From Sphingobacterium alkalisoli (GTDB taxonomy: Bacteria > Bacteroidota > Bacteroidia > Sphingobacteriales > Sphingobacteriaceae): a DNA stretch of 64,000 nucleotides. The stretch is from positions 248,001 to 312,000 of the forward strand of contig NZ_SUKA01000006.1 in the NCBI RefSeq assembly GCF_005049105.1, written 5' to 3'. Shown piece after piece: positions 44,314 to 53,411 of this stretch. Numbering within the stretch: the first letter of the stretch is position 1; each line of letters begins with the position of its first letter. The position numbers and the translations under genes were made by a program. The notes under the pieces are model-generated. The model ran no database searches. It was given only the letters and a program-made list of their open reading frames with translations, and was not told where the DNA came from.

Positions 44314-45543
44314 TTATTCTTCTGTTTCTTTGGTATGCGTTACAACCTCCTTAAATAAGTTCAAGATCTCAGAGTTTGGATCCTGTCCATATTTACTTTT
44401 AAAGTAATCTTTAAACAGATCGTCCATATCCTGTTCCAAATTAATAGCTGCTCTTGGATTATTTGCTAGCTGTTGTTGTTTAACGACAGGAATAATGTGA
44501 ATAATACCGTCGTGAGATTCATGTATTCGCTTTAGATCAGTGGAAGAAATAAAGGTATCACTTATCAAGGTTAGCTCAACCAAGGAATACGGGTTGGCAT
44601 ATAACCATTCTACGCCTTCATCAATTTGCTCAAATCGTTTTCGGTACAGCTTTCGCCCTTTAGTCAACGTTCTGGTCTCATATTTTGCTGCTGCGCCATT
44701 TGGTTCAACATGTACAATAATGACTTTTTTTTTCTGACCAGCCTCAGAGAAAGAATAGGGTAAAGGAGAACTAGGGTATACTACCGGTGCATGATGACCA
44801 CCGATGTTTTGATAGCGATGTAGATGACCAAGTGCAGTATATTGAATTTGATGAGGGATCAGATCTGAGTATATGACATCTGCATTTCCTATTTTTATCG
44901 GTTTTTCTCCGTCAGGTTCTTCTAAGATTTCTCCACCACGTTTTAACATATATAAATGTGCTGTCAGTATATTTACGCCCGATGAGTCACAGTATTTGTC
45001 GGCTAAATTTTTCCAGCTTTTGTATAGTAGCTCATTAAGGCTTTCGGCTTTTTCACTTAAACCTAGATACTGTTTAAGACGTAACTCATTAGCATAAGCT
45101 GTACTAATAACACGGACAGGATAGGGTAGGTGAGGTATTACAAGTTCGATAAACCCAGCATCCGATTTGGTCACTTCAAAACTGTCTGGCAGTTGAAAAG
45201 GTTTGATGACTGCATGTGGATAGCCAACGAAAATAATGCCGCAGGCCCGGGCCAAAGGGTCTGGTGAATCAATCCGATCGGGAGAATCATGGTTGCCAGC
45301 GATTGCGATTACAGGACGTTTGCCATTATTCGTCAGCCTTTTTAGAGATTGATACAGCAATTCCGTGGCCTCTACTGGCGGATTGAAGGCATCAAATAAG
45401 TCGCCCGCAACAATTACCATATCTACATCTTCGGCTTCGGCTATCTCGCAAATTTCCTGGATAACTTCTTTTTGTTCTTCGATACGAAAAAAAAAATCTA
45501 AACGTTTGCCTAAATGCCAGTCTGCTGTGTGTAATATCTTCAT
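44314..45543 (-). CDS. sbcD: Exonuclease subunit SbcD (Mre11-like phosphoesterase)
   Basis: 409 residues. Calcineurin-type metal motifs: HTADWHLGK (Asp8, His10), VIVAGDLFD, IAGNHDSPDR, an LTAHLYM histidine, and ALGHLHRYQ. These hold the two Mn2+ of the nuclease. First gene of the sbcDC operon; partner of SbcC. Confidence 0.95.
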   Translation of the reverse strand: MKILHTADWHLGKRLDFFFRIEEQKEVIQEICEIAEAEDVDMVIVAGDLFDAFNPPVEATELLYQSLKRLTNNGKRPVIAIAGNHDSPDRIDSPDPLARACGIIFVGYPHAVIKPFQLPDSFEVTKSDAGFIELVIPHLPYPVRVISTAYANELRLKQYLGLSEKAESLNELLYKSWKNLADKYCDSSGVNILTAHLYMLKRGGEILEEPDGEKPIKIGNADVIYSDLIPHQIQYTALGHLHRYQNIGGHHAPVVYPSSPLPYSFSEAGQKKKVIIVHVEPNGAAAKYETRTLTKGRKLYRKRFEQIDEGVEWLYANPYSLVELTLISDTFISSTDLKRIHESHDGIIHIIPVVKQQQLANNPRAAINLEQDMDDLFKDYFKSKYGQDPNSEILNLFKEVVTHTKETEE

Positions 45544-45651
45544 GCTTTTTGTTCCATGGAATTTTGGAGAGTTAAACTTAGATAAAATGCTCTGTATTCA
45601 CAAACCAAATATATTGATAGGGGGGACTATACGCGTGCTGATCGAAAGTGG

Positions 45652-45933
45652 TCAAACTTTCTTTTCGGAATGTCCTAAATCCTTCTGCGGATTTACATTG
45701 TCTCTCACTAATTGTTTTAGCTCCTTTATTTCTGGAAATCTACCTTCTCTTTTACGATCGAAAATTACATTGTTATTAATCGAAATCTGATACCTACCGC
45801 TGATTTCACTTGGAATAAGCATTATTCCATACACGTCGTCTGTAAAAGTGGTCAACAGTTCTTGTGCCATATATGCGGCTCTAAGCATCCAGCCACATTT
45901 TGGACAATATTCTATTTTAATTGTTGGATTCAT
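45652..45933 (-). CDS. SelW/SelT/SelH-family (Rdx) thioredoxin-like protein
   Basis: 93 residues. IKIEYCPKCGWMLRA carries the redox CxxC of the Rdx family (cysteine in place of selenocysteine), followed by AAYMAQELLTTF and the strand VIFDRKREGRFPEI, where the family's F-x-R and G-F-P motifs appear. Presumed role in thiol redox control; substrate unknown. Separate from sbcD by about 110 bp. Confidence 0.85.
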   Translation of the reverse strand: MNPTIKIEYCPKCGWMLRAAYMAQELLTTFTDDVYGIMLIPSEISGRYQISINNNVIFDRKREGRFPEIKELKQLVRDNVNPQKDLGHSEKKV

Positions 45934-46051
45934 AAACTAAACTTAAATAAAATCGGTGATAACATGTATAAACCGTTTATGAAAATTTTGTTATTTTCGT
46001 TTTTTATTCCCAACGGATCAAACTATTTACGTTAGTAATTTATTTTTGTAT

Positions 46052-46813
46052 ATGATAAAATTTCAGTTCATATTCTTGTTGTTGATTGTATGCTGCATTA
46101 AAGCAAATGCACAGTTGCAGGCCATCACAAAAGGCACCACATATAAATTTTGGTTGCGATTGCCAGCAGATTATCAACAAGATGGAGATAAACAGCCTAT
46201 TTTGGTTTTTCTCCACGGTCGAAGTTTATCTGGTACCGATCTGAATAAGGTTAAGCGATACGGAGTGTTGTATGCAATAAATAAGGGAAAAGAAATTCCA
46301 GGAATTATAGTGGCTCCACAAACTAGCAGGGGGTGGAATCCAGATAATGTAATAGAGATAATTGATTATGTATTGGAGAAATATAATGCGGATCCATCTC
46401 GAGTATATCTCTGCGGTATGAGTATGGGTGGCTACGGAACAATGGAAGTCGCCGGTAAGTACCCAGATCGTATCGCGGCAGCAGTGGCCATATGTGGTGG
46501 GGGTAAAGTAAGCTATGCACAAAGTCTCGCGAGAGTACCTTTATGGATTCAACATGGAAGTGCTGATCGGGTGGTTCCGGCATCGGAGTCAAAAAAAATC
46601 TATAACGCGATAAAAAAAGTTGATCAAAAGTCGGACGCGACATTAACTATTATTCCTGGTGGTACACATGGGAGCGTAGAACGATTATTTCACCAAGATA
46701 AAATCTACGAATGGATGTTCTCGTTTTCCGCAGAGGAGCGACGTAATCAAGAATTCAGTAAAAAGAGAACAAGTTGGAATCCTCCCGTATTTAAGAATGA
46801 ATTTGTAAATTAG
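46052..46813 (+). CDS. Secreted alpha/beta-hydrolase (esterase/phospholipase family)
   Basis: 253 residues from the ATG at 46052, with a signal peptide (FIFLLLIVCCIKANA). The triad is Ser in CGMSMGGYG (G-x-S-x-G), Asp in GSADRVVP and His in PGGTHGS; the oxyanion motif is VFLHGRS. The order matches the LpqC/poly-hydroxybutyrate-depolymerase-like esterases. A TATTTTTG -7 box ends only 3 bp before the ATG, so the transcript is nearly leaderless. Substrate unknown. Confidence 0.82.
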   Translation: MIKFQFIFLLLIVCCIKANAQLQAITKGTTYKFWLRLPADYQQDGDKQPILVFLHGRSLSGTDLNKVKRYGVLYAINKGKEIPGIIVAPQTSRGWNPDNVIEIIDYVLEKYNADPSRVYLCGMSMGGYGTMEVAGKYPDRIAAAVAICGGGKVSYAQSLARVPLWIQHGSADRVVPASESKKIYNAIKKVDQKSDATLTIIPGGTHGSVERLFHQDKIYEWMFSFSAEERRNQEFSKKRTSWNPPVFKNEFVN

Positions 46814-46819
46814 TATAAT

Positions 46820-46860
46820 AATTAAGGGGTAGACAAGCGCTACCCCTTAATTAATTTTTT
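46820..46860. terminator. Bidirectional terminator after the esterase gene
   Basis: AATTAAGGGGTAG pairs perfectly with CTACCCCTTAATT (13 bp, 7-nt loop), followed by AATTTTTTT. Confidence 0.85.
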
Positions 46861-46869
46861 TGTGTAAAA

Positions 46870-47274
46870 CTACTGTAAAGGAGCAGGTGCTTCTTCTTCA
46901 AATAGTGGAAATTCTTTGATGATATTATACCAATTGATAATTTTCTTAATATCTGAAGTATATACTCTCGATTCGTCATGTCCTGGCGCTACTTCACGGA
47001 AATATTCACGGAGGGCATTTCCGTCAGCTTTAGCATCGGGCGTGTTTCCATCATTTGCTTTTATTTTTTCAAATATATCCAAAAGACGGATTTCTTCTTC
47101 TTCTCCGTAGATTGTGATGTCTTCTAACGTCGCCATTTTTGTTGTGTTTAAATTCACAACAGATTTGATTTTAGCTTTGTCAAGAGATTCCAAGATAAAG
47201 CCTCCTTTATTTTGGCCCATTAATTTATATAAACCTGGTTTTCCTGTTACGGATACTAATGCTCTTAAATTCAT
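46870..47274 (-). CDS. DUF5606 protein
   Basis: 134 residues. MNLRALVSVTGKPGLYKLMG, GQNKGGFILESLD and the central ATLEDITIYGEEEEI are the signature of DUF5606, a cytoplasmic family common in Bacteroidota; the first half resembles an SH3-like barrel. Function unknown. It lies 17 bp after the cyclophilin gene and is probably in one operon with it. Confidence 0.85.
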   Translation of the reverse strand: MNLRALVSVTGKPGLYKLMGQNKGGFILESLDKAKIKSVVNLNTTKMATLEDITIYGEEEEIRLLDIFEKIKANDGNTPDAKADGNALREYFREVAPGHDESRVYTSDIKKIINWYNIIKEFPLFEEEAPAPLQ

Positions 47275-47291
47275 AGTCTTTTCTTAGTTGG

Positions 47292-47750
47292 CTAGGCTTC
47301 GATTACTTCAATGGATAAAATACGATCTCCTTGACGAATATCATCTACTACATCGACGTTTTCCACTACCTTACCAAAGCAGGTATGGTTACGATCTAAA
47401 TGCGCAGTATTATTACGACTATGGCAGACAAAAAATTGAGAACCACCTGTATTACGGCCGGCGTGAGCCATCGATAATACTCCCCGGTCGTGGTATTGGT
47501 TTTCCCCTGTCAATTCACAATCAATTTTGTAGCCCGGATCCCCAGTCCCAGGCGTACCAGCGGCACCTTCGCGAGAATTTGGACAGCCACCTTGGATAAC
47601 GAAGTCAGGAATGACACGATGAAAAGTCAACCCATCATAATAACCTGATTTAGCTAATTTAATAAAGTTTGCTACTGTATTTGGAGCGTCTTCTGTGTAA
47701 AACTGCACAGTCATGTCGCCTTTTTCGGTCTTGATAATTGCTTTACTCAT
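47292..47750 (-). CDS. Cyclophilin-type peptidyl-prolyl cis-trans isomerase
   Basis: 152 residues, single cyclophilin domain without a signal peptide, hence cytoplasmic. The active site is seen in TFHRVIPDFVIQGG (catalytic Arg in FHR), GVLSMAHAGRNTGGSQFFV and TCFGKVVENVDVV. It speeds proline isomerisation during protein folding. Transcribed with the DUF5606 gene. Confidence 0.93.
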   Translation of the reverse strand: MSKAIIKTEKGDMTVQFYTEDAPNTVANFIKLAKSGYYDGLTFHRVIPDFVIQGGCPNSREGAAGTPGTGDPGYKIDCELTGENQYHDRGVLSMAHAGRNTGGSQFFVCHSRNNTAHLDRNHTCFGKVVENVDVVDDIRQGDRILSIEVIEA

Positions 47751-47903
47751 TTCTAAATAAATTTTTGATTTAAGCTACAAAGATACGCTTTTCCTTTAAA
47801 AATATGGATTAGATATGCGTTCTTTACCCGTTAAAGTTTGTTAATCCCAGATTATATTCCTAATTTTAAGGAAGCCAGTTATTTACTTTATAAACTGTAT
47901 TTT

Positions 47904-48590
47904 ATGAATAAACTTGTAATCCGGGAATGGGATCAATCGGATCGTCCACGAGAAAAATTAATAGAACAGGGAAGGAGAGCATTGACAAATGCCGAACTAT
48001 TAGCTATTCTTATTGGCTCGGGATCACGTCAAGAGACTGCAGTAGAGTTGTGCCGACGTATTCTCAATGATGCTAAAAATAACCTTAATCATTTATCTCA
48101 CATGGAAGTTGCCGATTTTTGTCATTATAAGGGGATTGGTGAGGCAAAGGCTATCTCGATTGTTGCGGCGTTAGAGTTAGGTCGAAGAAGACGGGAAGAA
48201 TCGCAGGAGGAAAAACCTACATTGAATAGCAGTAGGCGGGTATACGATTATTTTAAATATCAAGTGCAAGATCTACCTCACGAAGAGTTTTGGGTACTCT
48301 ATCTTAATACCGCGTGCAAGGTGTTAGAAAAGCAGCTGATTGGTCGGGGGGGGAATGATTTTACACCGGTAGATATACGCATAGTGTTACGGTATGCACT
48401 ACAATACAAAGCAAATTCCCTTATTCTTATTCACAATCATCCATCTGGAACATTAGCGCCAAGCCAAGCGGATAAACAACTTACCACCAAAATAAACGAG
48501 GCATCCAAGATTATGGATATCCGGGTAAATGATCATGTGATCTTTACGGATAGTGGGTATTACAGTTTTCGGGATGAAGGACTTCTATAA
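47904..48590 (+). CDS. radC: RadC-family JAMM protein
   Basis: 228 residues from the ATG at 47904 (MNKLVIREWD); in-frame TTA-rich codons upstream are unlikely to be coding. N-terminal helix-hairpin-helix region (LTNAELLAILIGSG, KGIGEAKAISIVAALELGRR) and the C-terminal JAMM/MPN+ metal site (LILIHNHPSGTLAPSQAD). Despite the name the family is not proven to act in repair; JAMM chemistry suggests a metallo-hydrolase. Confidence 0.92.
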   Translation: MNKLVIREWDQSDRPREKLIEQGRRALTNAELLAILIGSGSRQETAVELCRRILNDAKNNLNHLSHMEVADFCHYKGIGEAKAISIVAALELGRRRREESQEEKPTLNSSRRVYDYFKYQVQDLPHEEFWVLYLNTACKVLEKQLIGRGGNDFTPVDIRIVLRYALQYKANSLILIHNHPSGTLAPSQADKQLTTKINEASKIMDIRVNDHVIFTDSGYYSFRDEGLL

Positions 48591-48591
48591 G

Positions 48592-48634
48592 GCACAAAAG
48601 GCAGGACAGATATAGCCTTTTGTGCTTTAATATT
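48592..48634. terminator. Terminator of radC (convergent with smc)
   Basis: GCACAAAAGGC pairs perfectly with GCCTTTTGTGC (11 bp, 12-nt loop), then TTTAATATT; it reaches the smc stop. Confidence 0.8.
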
Positions 48635-51600
48635 AAGCTACGTCGCGTAAATCCACAGGTACTACTCGGGAAATACCTTGCTCTACCATTGTGACGCCAT
48701 ATATGATATCTGTACTCGCTATCGTGCGTTTATTGTGGGATACAACAATAAACTGAGATTGATTGGAAAATTCGCGAATGATATTGTTGAATTTGTCAAT
48801 ATTGGTATCGTCTAACGGAGCGTCTACTTCATCGAAGATACAGAATGGTGCAGGCTTCAATAAGTATAGTGAGAACAATAATGCGGTAGAAGTCAGAGTC
48901 TTCTCTCCACCCGATAGTTGATTAATAGATAGAGGACGTTTTCCTTTGGGTCTTGCGATAATATCAATATCCGACTCTAGCGGGTTTTTAGGGTCGCTCA
49001 AAACGAGATCACAACTGTCTTCTTCGTTAAATAATGACCGGAATACATGAATGAAATTTTCGCGGACTGCTGTAAAAGCATGCATAAACTTATCGTTAGC
49101 ATTGCTATCTATTTCCTGTATGGTTGCCATCAGCGTTGTTTTAGCTTCCAAAAGGTCATTTTTCTCCTTGTTGATGAAATTAAAACGCTCGGTAATTTCA
49201 TCATAAGCTTCTTTTGCCATTGGGTTAATAGAGCCATACTCATTAAGCTGTTTTTTCAAATAGGAGCATGATTCAGTTAATTCCGTTTGCGATGCGGTTA
49301 TCTCTGGCATTTCGCCCTCCATAAGGGTTTTAATATCGATACTGAATTCTACAGATAACCGCTCTTTTAACGAATTTAGATCAATCTGTAAATTCGTCTT
49401 TTTGTCTTTGAATTCAGTGATCAAGAAGTCGTATTGATCTTTAGATTTACGGAGTTGGGCTACTTCTTCCTCCAGATCATTAATTACTTTGCGGGAGGAA
49501 TAGAACTCCTCTTCCATTTCATGGAGTGCCTTTTCCAACAGTTCTTTCTGCTCATATAAATCCCGAAGATCATCGTCATTGGTGTCGGTGAATTTCAATG
49601 CATCCTGCATACCGATCTTCACTTGCTCTAGTTCTGCAGTGTTTTTGATCACTCGGGTTTCCAGTGCCTCTTTTTGGCTTTCGCGATACTCTAGATCTTT
49701 TTGGACGCCCGATACCTTATTTTGCTGTTGATGAAGACGTATGTTTTCTTGATTATATGCATTAGATTTTTCAGTCAATAGCTCGTTTAGTTCATTAAAT
49801 GCGGCTTGGAGATCATTTAGTTTCTTACGTCTTTCATCACTTTCGGCTTGGAGGGTTTTCAGTTCAGGTTCTGATTTTGCGAGCTCCTCCGCTATGCCCC
49901 GCATTTTATGTTCAATATCCTGTTTACGAGTTTGGCTATTGGATATAAAGGCTTGATACTGTTCTTGTTTTGTTTTTACCGATGTCCACTCATTTTGCAA
50001 CCTATTTAATTGTACGCGTAATTCATCTATTAGATCTTTTTGCGATTCCAAACGCCATGAGACCAATAACTCAGTTTGTTCTGCTTCAATTTTTTGCAGT
50101 TCTGCGATCCGTAGGTTTATGGTTTTGATTTCTTTGGCTAGATTTTCTAAATTTTTAGCCCTTCCAATACGTTTACCTTCAAATAAACCAACAGAACCTC
50201 CGCTGATACCCAATCTATTCTTGCTGAATTTACCTTCGTGGTGTAAAACAATGATATTTTTATCCGGCAACTCGAGTTCGATGGATCTGGCATCGTCAGA
50301 CTCCAATAGATAGACATCCTTTAGCAACGCCAAACAGAGGGGCTTGTACTTCTCATCCACTTTAATTACCTGCATTGCAGGAATAAGATTTTCTTGGTGA
50401 AGAATAGGCTGGATCTCCTGGTCAGTTATCACAGCTTCCAGCACAAAAAAATTAGCCCGGCCGCGTGAAGAGTCACTTAACAAATTAATCGCTTGTACGG
50501 CATCGCTCTGCGTGTCGACCACATAATGGTTCATTACCGACTCCAGGTAGTTTTCAATGGCGACGCGATATTCTTCTTTACAAAATAAAACATCCGAAAA
50601 TAAAGGGTATGGCTTTTGCCAGCCTGCATTTTTACGTAAGAATTTAATGGATTCGGGAAAACCTTCGAGATTATCTACTAGCGACTTCGTAAGGTTATAC
50701 TCATTTTGTTTTGCATCGACTAAGCGGGATTCCTTATTTAGTTCTAATTTAACCAGGTCGAGTTGTTGCTCCGCTTGTCGAATTTTAATGTTTAACTCAT
50801 TTTCGGCTTGTACGACGGACTCAAATTGATCTTGTTGTGTTTCAACCTTTCGTTGAATTTCGTCAACAGCCTTGTTGAACTGATTTAATTCAGCTTCTTT
50901 GGATGAGGTATCCGTGATGTTGCGTAAAGATTCCTGTTCGAGAGCTTCTTTCTGAATATTTAAAACCGCGATCTCTTTTTCTAACCTGTAAATTTTATTC
51001 TGAATTTCTAAGTTTTCCTGAACGAATTTGTCAAGCTGTACTTTTGAAGTATGTTGCTGACCTCTTAATTCTTCGACCTCTGTTTTATTTTGGGTTATAT
51101 CGCCTTGATAGACATCTAATTTGGCCTGTTCTTCGTAGAGCTCTTCATGGAGTCTTTTTAACGTATAATCTACATGACTTAATTGTTGTTTGTCGAGGTT
51201 AAGTTCTGTGCTGATACGTGCTTCTTTTTCTTGCAAGTGGTGCAACCGTTCGTTTTTAACCTTCTTCTCAGACTCATAAGATCGGATTTTATTGATGTAT
51301 TCATTCGTTGCCTTTTGTTGGGCCGACAATGCTTTCTCTTTAGCAAGAATATCTTCTCTATCTTTTCTTAAAGTAATCTCTTTGGTGTCTATTTTTTCCA
51401 AAGTATGCTGAAGCGACTGCTGAAGATTGTTTTCCTTCTCGGATAAGGATTGTAGATCCGAACTAAAACTGTCTAAGCGATAATAGGCAAGCCCGATGCT
51501 AGCTTCTTTATACTCTTCTTTTAACCTAAAGTACTTATCAGCCTTTTTTGCTTGGTTTTCCAAAGATTTAAGATTTTTTGTTATTTCATAGAGCAAATCA

Positions 51601-52175
51601 TCCACACGCGATAAGTCAGCTTCTGTATCTTTTAACTTATTTAGGGTTTGTTTTTTACGTACTTTATATTTAGAAATACCAGAGGCCTCTTCAAAAAGGT
51701 TACGACGTGAATTGTCCTTATTGGCAATGATCTCATCGATCATTTTTAACTCTATTATTGAATAAGTATCTGCGCCAATCCCCGTATCTAAAAATAAATC
51801 TGTAATGTCTTTTAAGCGGCATTTTACATCGTTGAGGCGATATTCACTATCACCATTACGGTATAGTTTACGGGTGATGGTCACCGTCGTGAATTCTGTA
51901 GGAAGAACGTTTTTATTGTTATTGAATGTCAGCGATACCTCAGCTAGGTTAGCTGGCTTACGGTTTTTAGTTCCGTTAAAAATAATGTTTTCCATTTTCT
52001 CTGAACGTAGCATTTTGGTGCTTTGTTCACCGAGTACCCAACGTATAGCATCTACCACATTTGATTTGCCGCATCCATTTGGTCCCACAATTGCAGTAAT
52101 CCCCTCGTTGAAATTTATCGTAATCTTATCGCCAAAGCTTTTAAATCCCTTGATTTCAAGTTTAGTTAGCTCCAT
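48633..52175 (-). CDS. smc: Chromosome segregation ATPase SMC
   Basis: 1180 residues, the usual length. Walker A GPNGCGKSN (about 32-40) near the N-terminus, two long coiled coils around a hinge (about 510-650, with the GSVGLFEGKR turn just after), and a C-terminal head with signature LSGGEKTLTSTALLFSLYLL and Walker B PFCIFDEVDAPLDD. It entraps and organises DNA with ScpA/ScpB, which are not in the window. Confidence 0.96.
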   Translation of the reverse strand: MELTKLEIKGFKSFGDKITINFNEGITAIVGPNGCGKSNVVDAIRWVLGEQSTKMLRSEKMENIIFNGTKNRKPANLAEVSLTFNNNKNVLPTEFTTVTITRKLYRNGDSEYRLNDVKCRLKDITDLFLDTGIGADTYSIIELKMIDEIIANKDNSRRNLFEEASGISKYKVRKKQTLNKLKDTEADLSRVDDLLYEITKNLKSLENQAKKADKYFRLKEEYKEASIGLAYYRLDSFSSDLQSLSEKENNLQQSLQHTLEKIDTKEITLRKDREDILAKEKALSAQQKATNEYINKIRSYESEKKVKNERLHHLQEKEARISTELNLDKQQLSHVDYTLKRLHEELYEEQAKLDVYQGDITQNKTEVEELRGQQHTSKVQLDKFVQENLEIQNKIYRLEKEIAVLNIQKEALEQESLRNITDTSSKEAELNQFNKAVDEIQRKVETQQDQFESVVQAENELNIKIRQAEQQLDLVKLELNKESRLVDAKQNEYNLTKSLVDNLEGFPESIKFLRKNAGWQKPYPLFSDVLFCKEEYRVAIENYLESVMNHYVVDTQSDAVQAINLLSDSSRGRANFFVLEAVITDQEIQPILHQENLIPAMQVIKVDEKYKPLCLALLKDVYLLESDDARSIELELPDKNIIVLHHEGKFSKNRLGISGGSVGLFEGKRIGRAKNLENLAKEIKTINLRIAELQKIEAEQTELLVSWRLESQKDLIDELRVQLNRLQNEWTSVKTKQEQYQAFISNSQTRKQDIEHKMRGIAEELAKSEPELKTLQAESDERRKKLNDLQAAFNELNELLTEKSNAYNQENIRLHQQQNKVSGVQKDLEYRESQKEALETRVIKNTAELEQVKIGMQDALKFTDTNDDDLRDLYEQKELLEKALHEMEEEFYSSRKVINDLEEEVAQLRKSKDQYDFLITEFKDKKTNLQIDLNSLKERLSVEFSIDIKTLMEGEMPEITASQTELTESCSYLKKQLNEYGSINPMAKEAYDEITERFNFINKEKNDLLEAKTTLMATIQEIDSNANDKFMHAFTAVRENFIHVFRSLFNEEDSCDLVLSDPKNPLESDIDIIARPKGKRPLSINQLSGGEKTLTSTALLFSLYLLKPAPFCIFDEVDAPLDDTNIDKFNNIIREFSNQSQFIVVSHNKRTIASTDIIYGVTMVEQGISRVVPVDLRDVA

Positions 52176-52262
52176 TCACTTATTGTTAAATTTAAGTTAC
52201 GAAAGTACATAATTTCTCGATATTAGCGCATAGATGTTAGATATTCGATAAGCAACAAATCA

Positions 52263-52294
52263 AAAGCCTTATAGCGGATTGGCTATAAGGCTTT
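52263..52294. terminator. Terminator after the DUF4397 lipoprotein gene
   Basis: AAAGCCTTATAGC pairs perfectly over 13 bp with GCTATAAGGCTTT, 6-nt loop, in the gap before smc. Confidence 0.75.
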
Positions 52295-52373
52295 GATACG
52301 TTTTTTCATTGGGTACTGGAATCTTTTAATCAACGATTACAGTACAGTGGTATTCTCTGTACTGAACGGAGTA

Positions 52374-53072
52374 TTAATATTGTTCTGCGATACCGAGATA
52401 CAGTGGTGTTTCGGTGTTATCTCGTTCGCCTACCAAAATAATAGATAGATATCTTCCCGGTTTGAAATCGTACTCCCGCTCGATTATTGTCGTTCCATCT
52501 GTATTTTTTACGACAATATTTTGTTTTCCACTCGTGTTAGCAACGAATAAATGGTTTTCCTCAGGCGATGAAGCACTTTCTGTTGTTCTCCCTGCGAACA
52601 CCGGCTCACTGTCTGACCCTATATAAACAGAAACTTCATCTGCAATAGTCGACAGGTGTAAAAAACGTACAGCTGTCTCGTCTCCCAAATCTTCGACCGA
52701 CTGATCTTCTGTAATGATGTGTTCTGTTGCTTCATCATTTCCGAATACAAAAGAGGTATAGGATGTACTGTCCTTAAAGGTGTAATTTGTATCGATAATT
52801 GTTTTTTGGCTTTCATCTACAATGCGTATGCGTCGATTACCAACAAACAAATTTCTATACCTTTCCATTTCTTGGTATTGCAAAAAGCCAAATGGTAGAG
52901 GTATACGGTTGTTATCGGCGTAGTAAGCCAATTTAGTGTCTTCGGTGTATCCATTTACCATGGTGAATACTGCGTGTGGCACGGGTTCATAATCCTTGTC
53001 CTTCAAACAGCTACTCATGATTATTGTACCAAGTACAATTGTAAATAAGAGTTTAAAATTTAATAGTTTCAT
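52374..53072 (-). CDS. DUF4397 lipoprotein
   Basis: 232 residues. Lipobox GTIIMSSC gives an acylated Cys22. Two immunoglobulin-like DUF4397 repeats follow: AVFTMVNGYTEDTKLAYYAD and, later, AVRFLHLSTIADEVSVYIGS with YDFKPGRYLSIILVGE. Such proteins sit in the outer membrane, facing either side, and are thought to be structural or adhesive. Single gene with its own terminator. Confidence 0.85.
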   Translation of the reverse strand: MKLLNFKLLFTIVLGTIIMSSCLKDKDYEPVPHAVFTMVNGYTEDTKLAYYADNNRIPLPFGFLQYQEMERYRNLFVGNRRIRIVDESQKTIIDTNYTFKDSTSYTSFVFGNDEATEHIITEDQSVEDLGDETAVRFLHLSTIADEVSVYIGSDSEPVFAGRTTESASSPEENHLFVANTSGKQNIVVKNTDGTTIIEREYDFKPGRYLSIILVGERDNTETPLYLGIAEQY

Positions 53073-53411
53073 ATATCTTGAATTTTATTTTCATTTCTGT
53101 TATCAAAAACGAAGGAGACATTCAGAAGGCTACAATAAAATTAAAAAAAATGAAAATCATGCTTTAGATCACGGCTCACTTCATGAACCGCTTGAAATGA
53201 TTTGCACTTACGTGCTATAACTATTGAAGTAATAAATAGTTGTTCAAGCCTTATATTTATCCTAATTTTAGGGCTTTACTGATTTGCAAAAACACTTTAT
53301 GCTAAGTGCCTCAAAAGGAATCTTTTAAAGAGGTATCTAGGTAAGCGCGTTATGCGCGTCGAGAACATGTTTTAAATAGTTTTACGAGGAATATATAACC
53401 TGGCGTTTGAT
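53073..53411. other. Intergenic region, 339 bp, no gene seen
   Basis: AT-rich. It holds two short inverted repeats, CGGCTCA-cttca-TGAACCG (about 53167-53185) and GCGCGTTATGCGCG (about 53346-53359), of unknown role, and divergent promoters for the flanking genes are expected here. No conserved RNA was recognised. Confidence 0.5.
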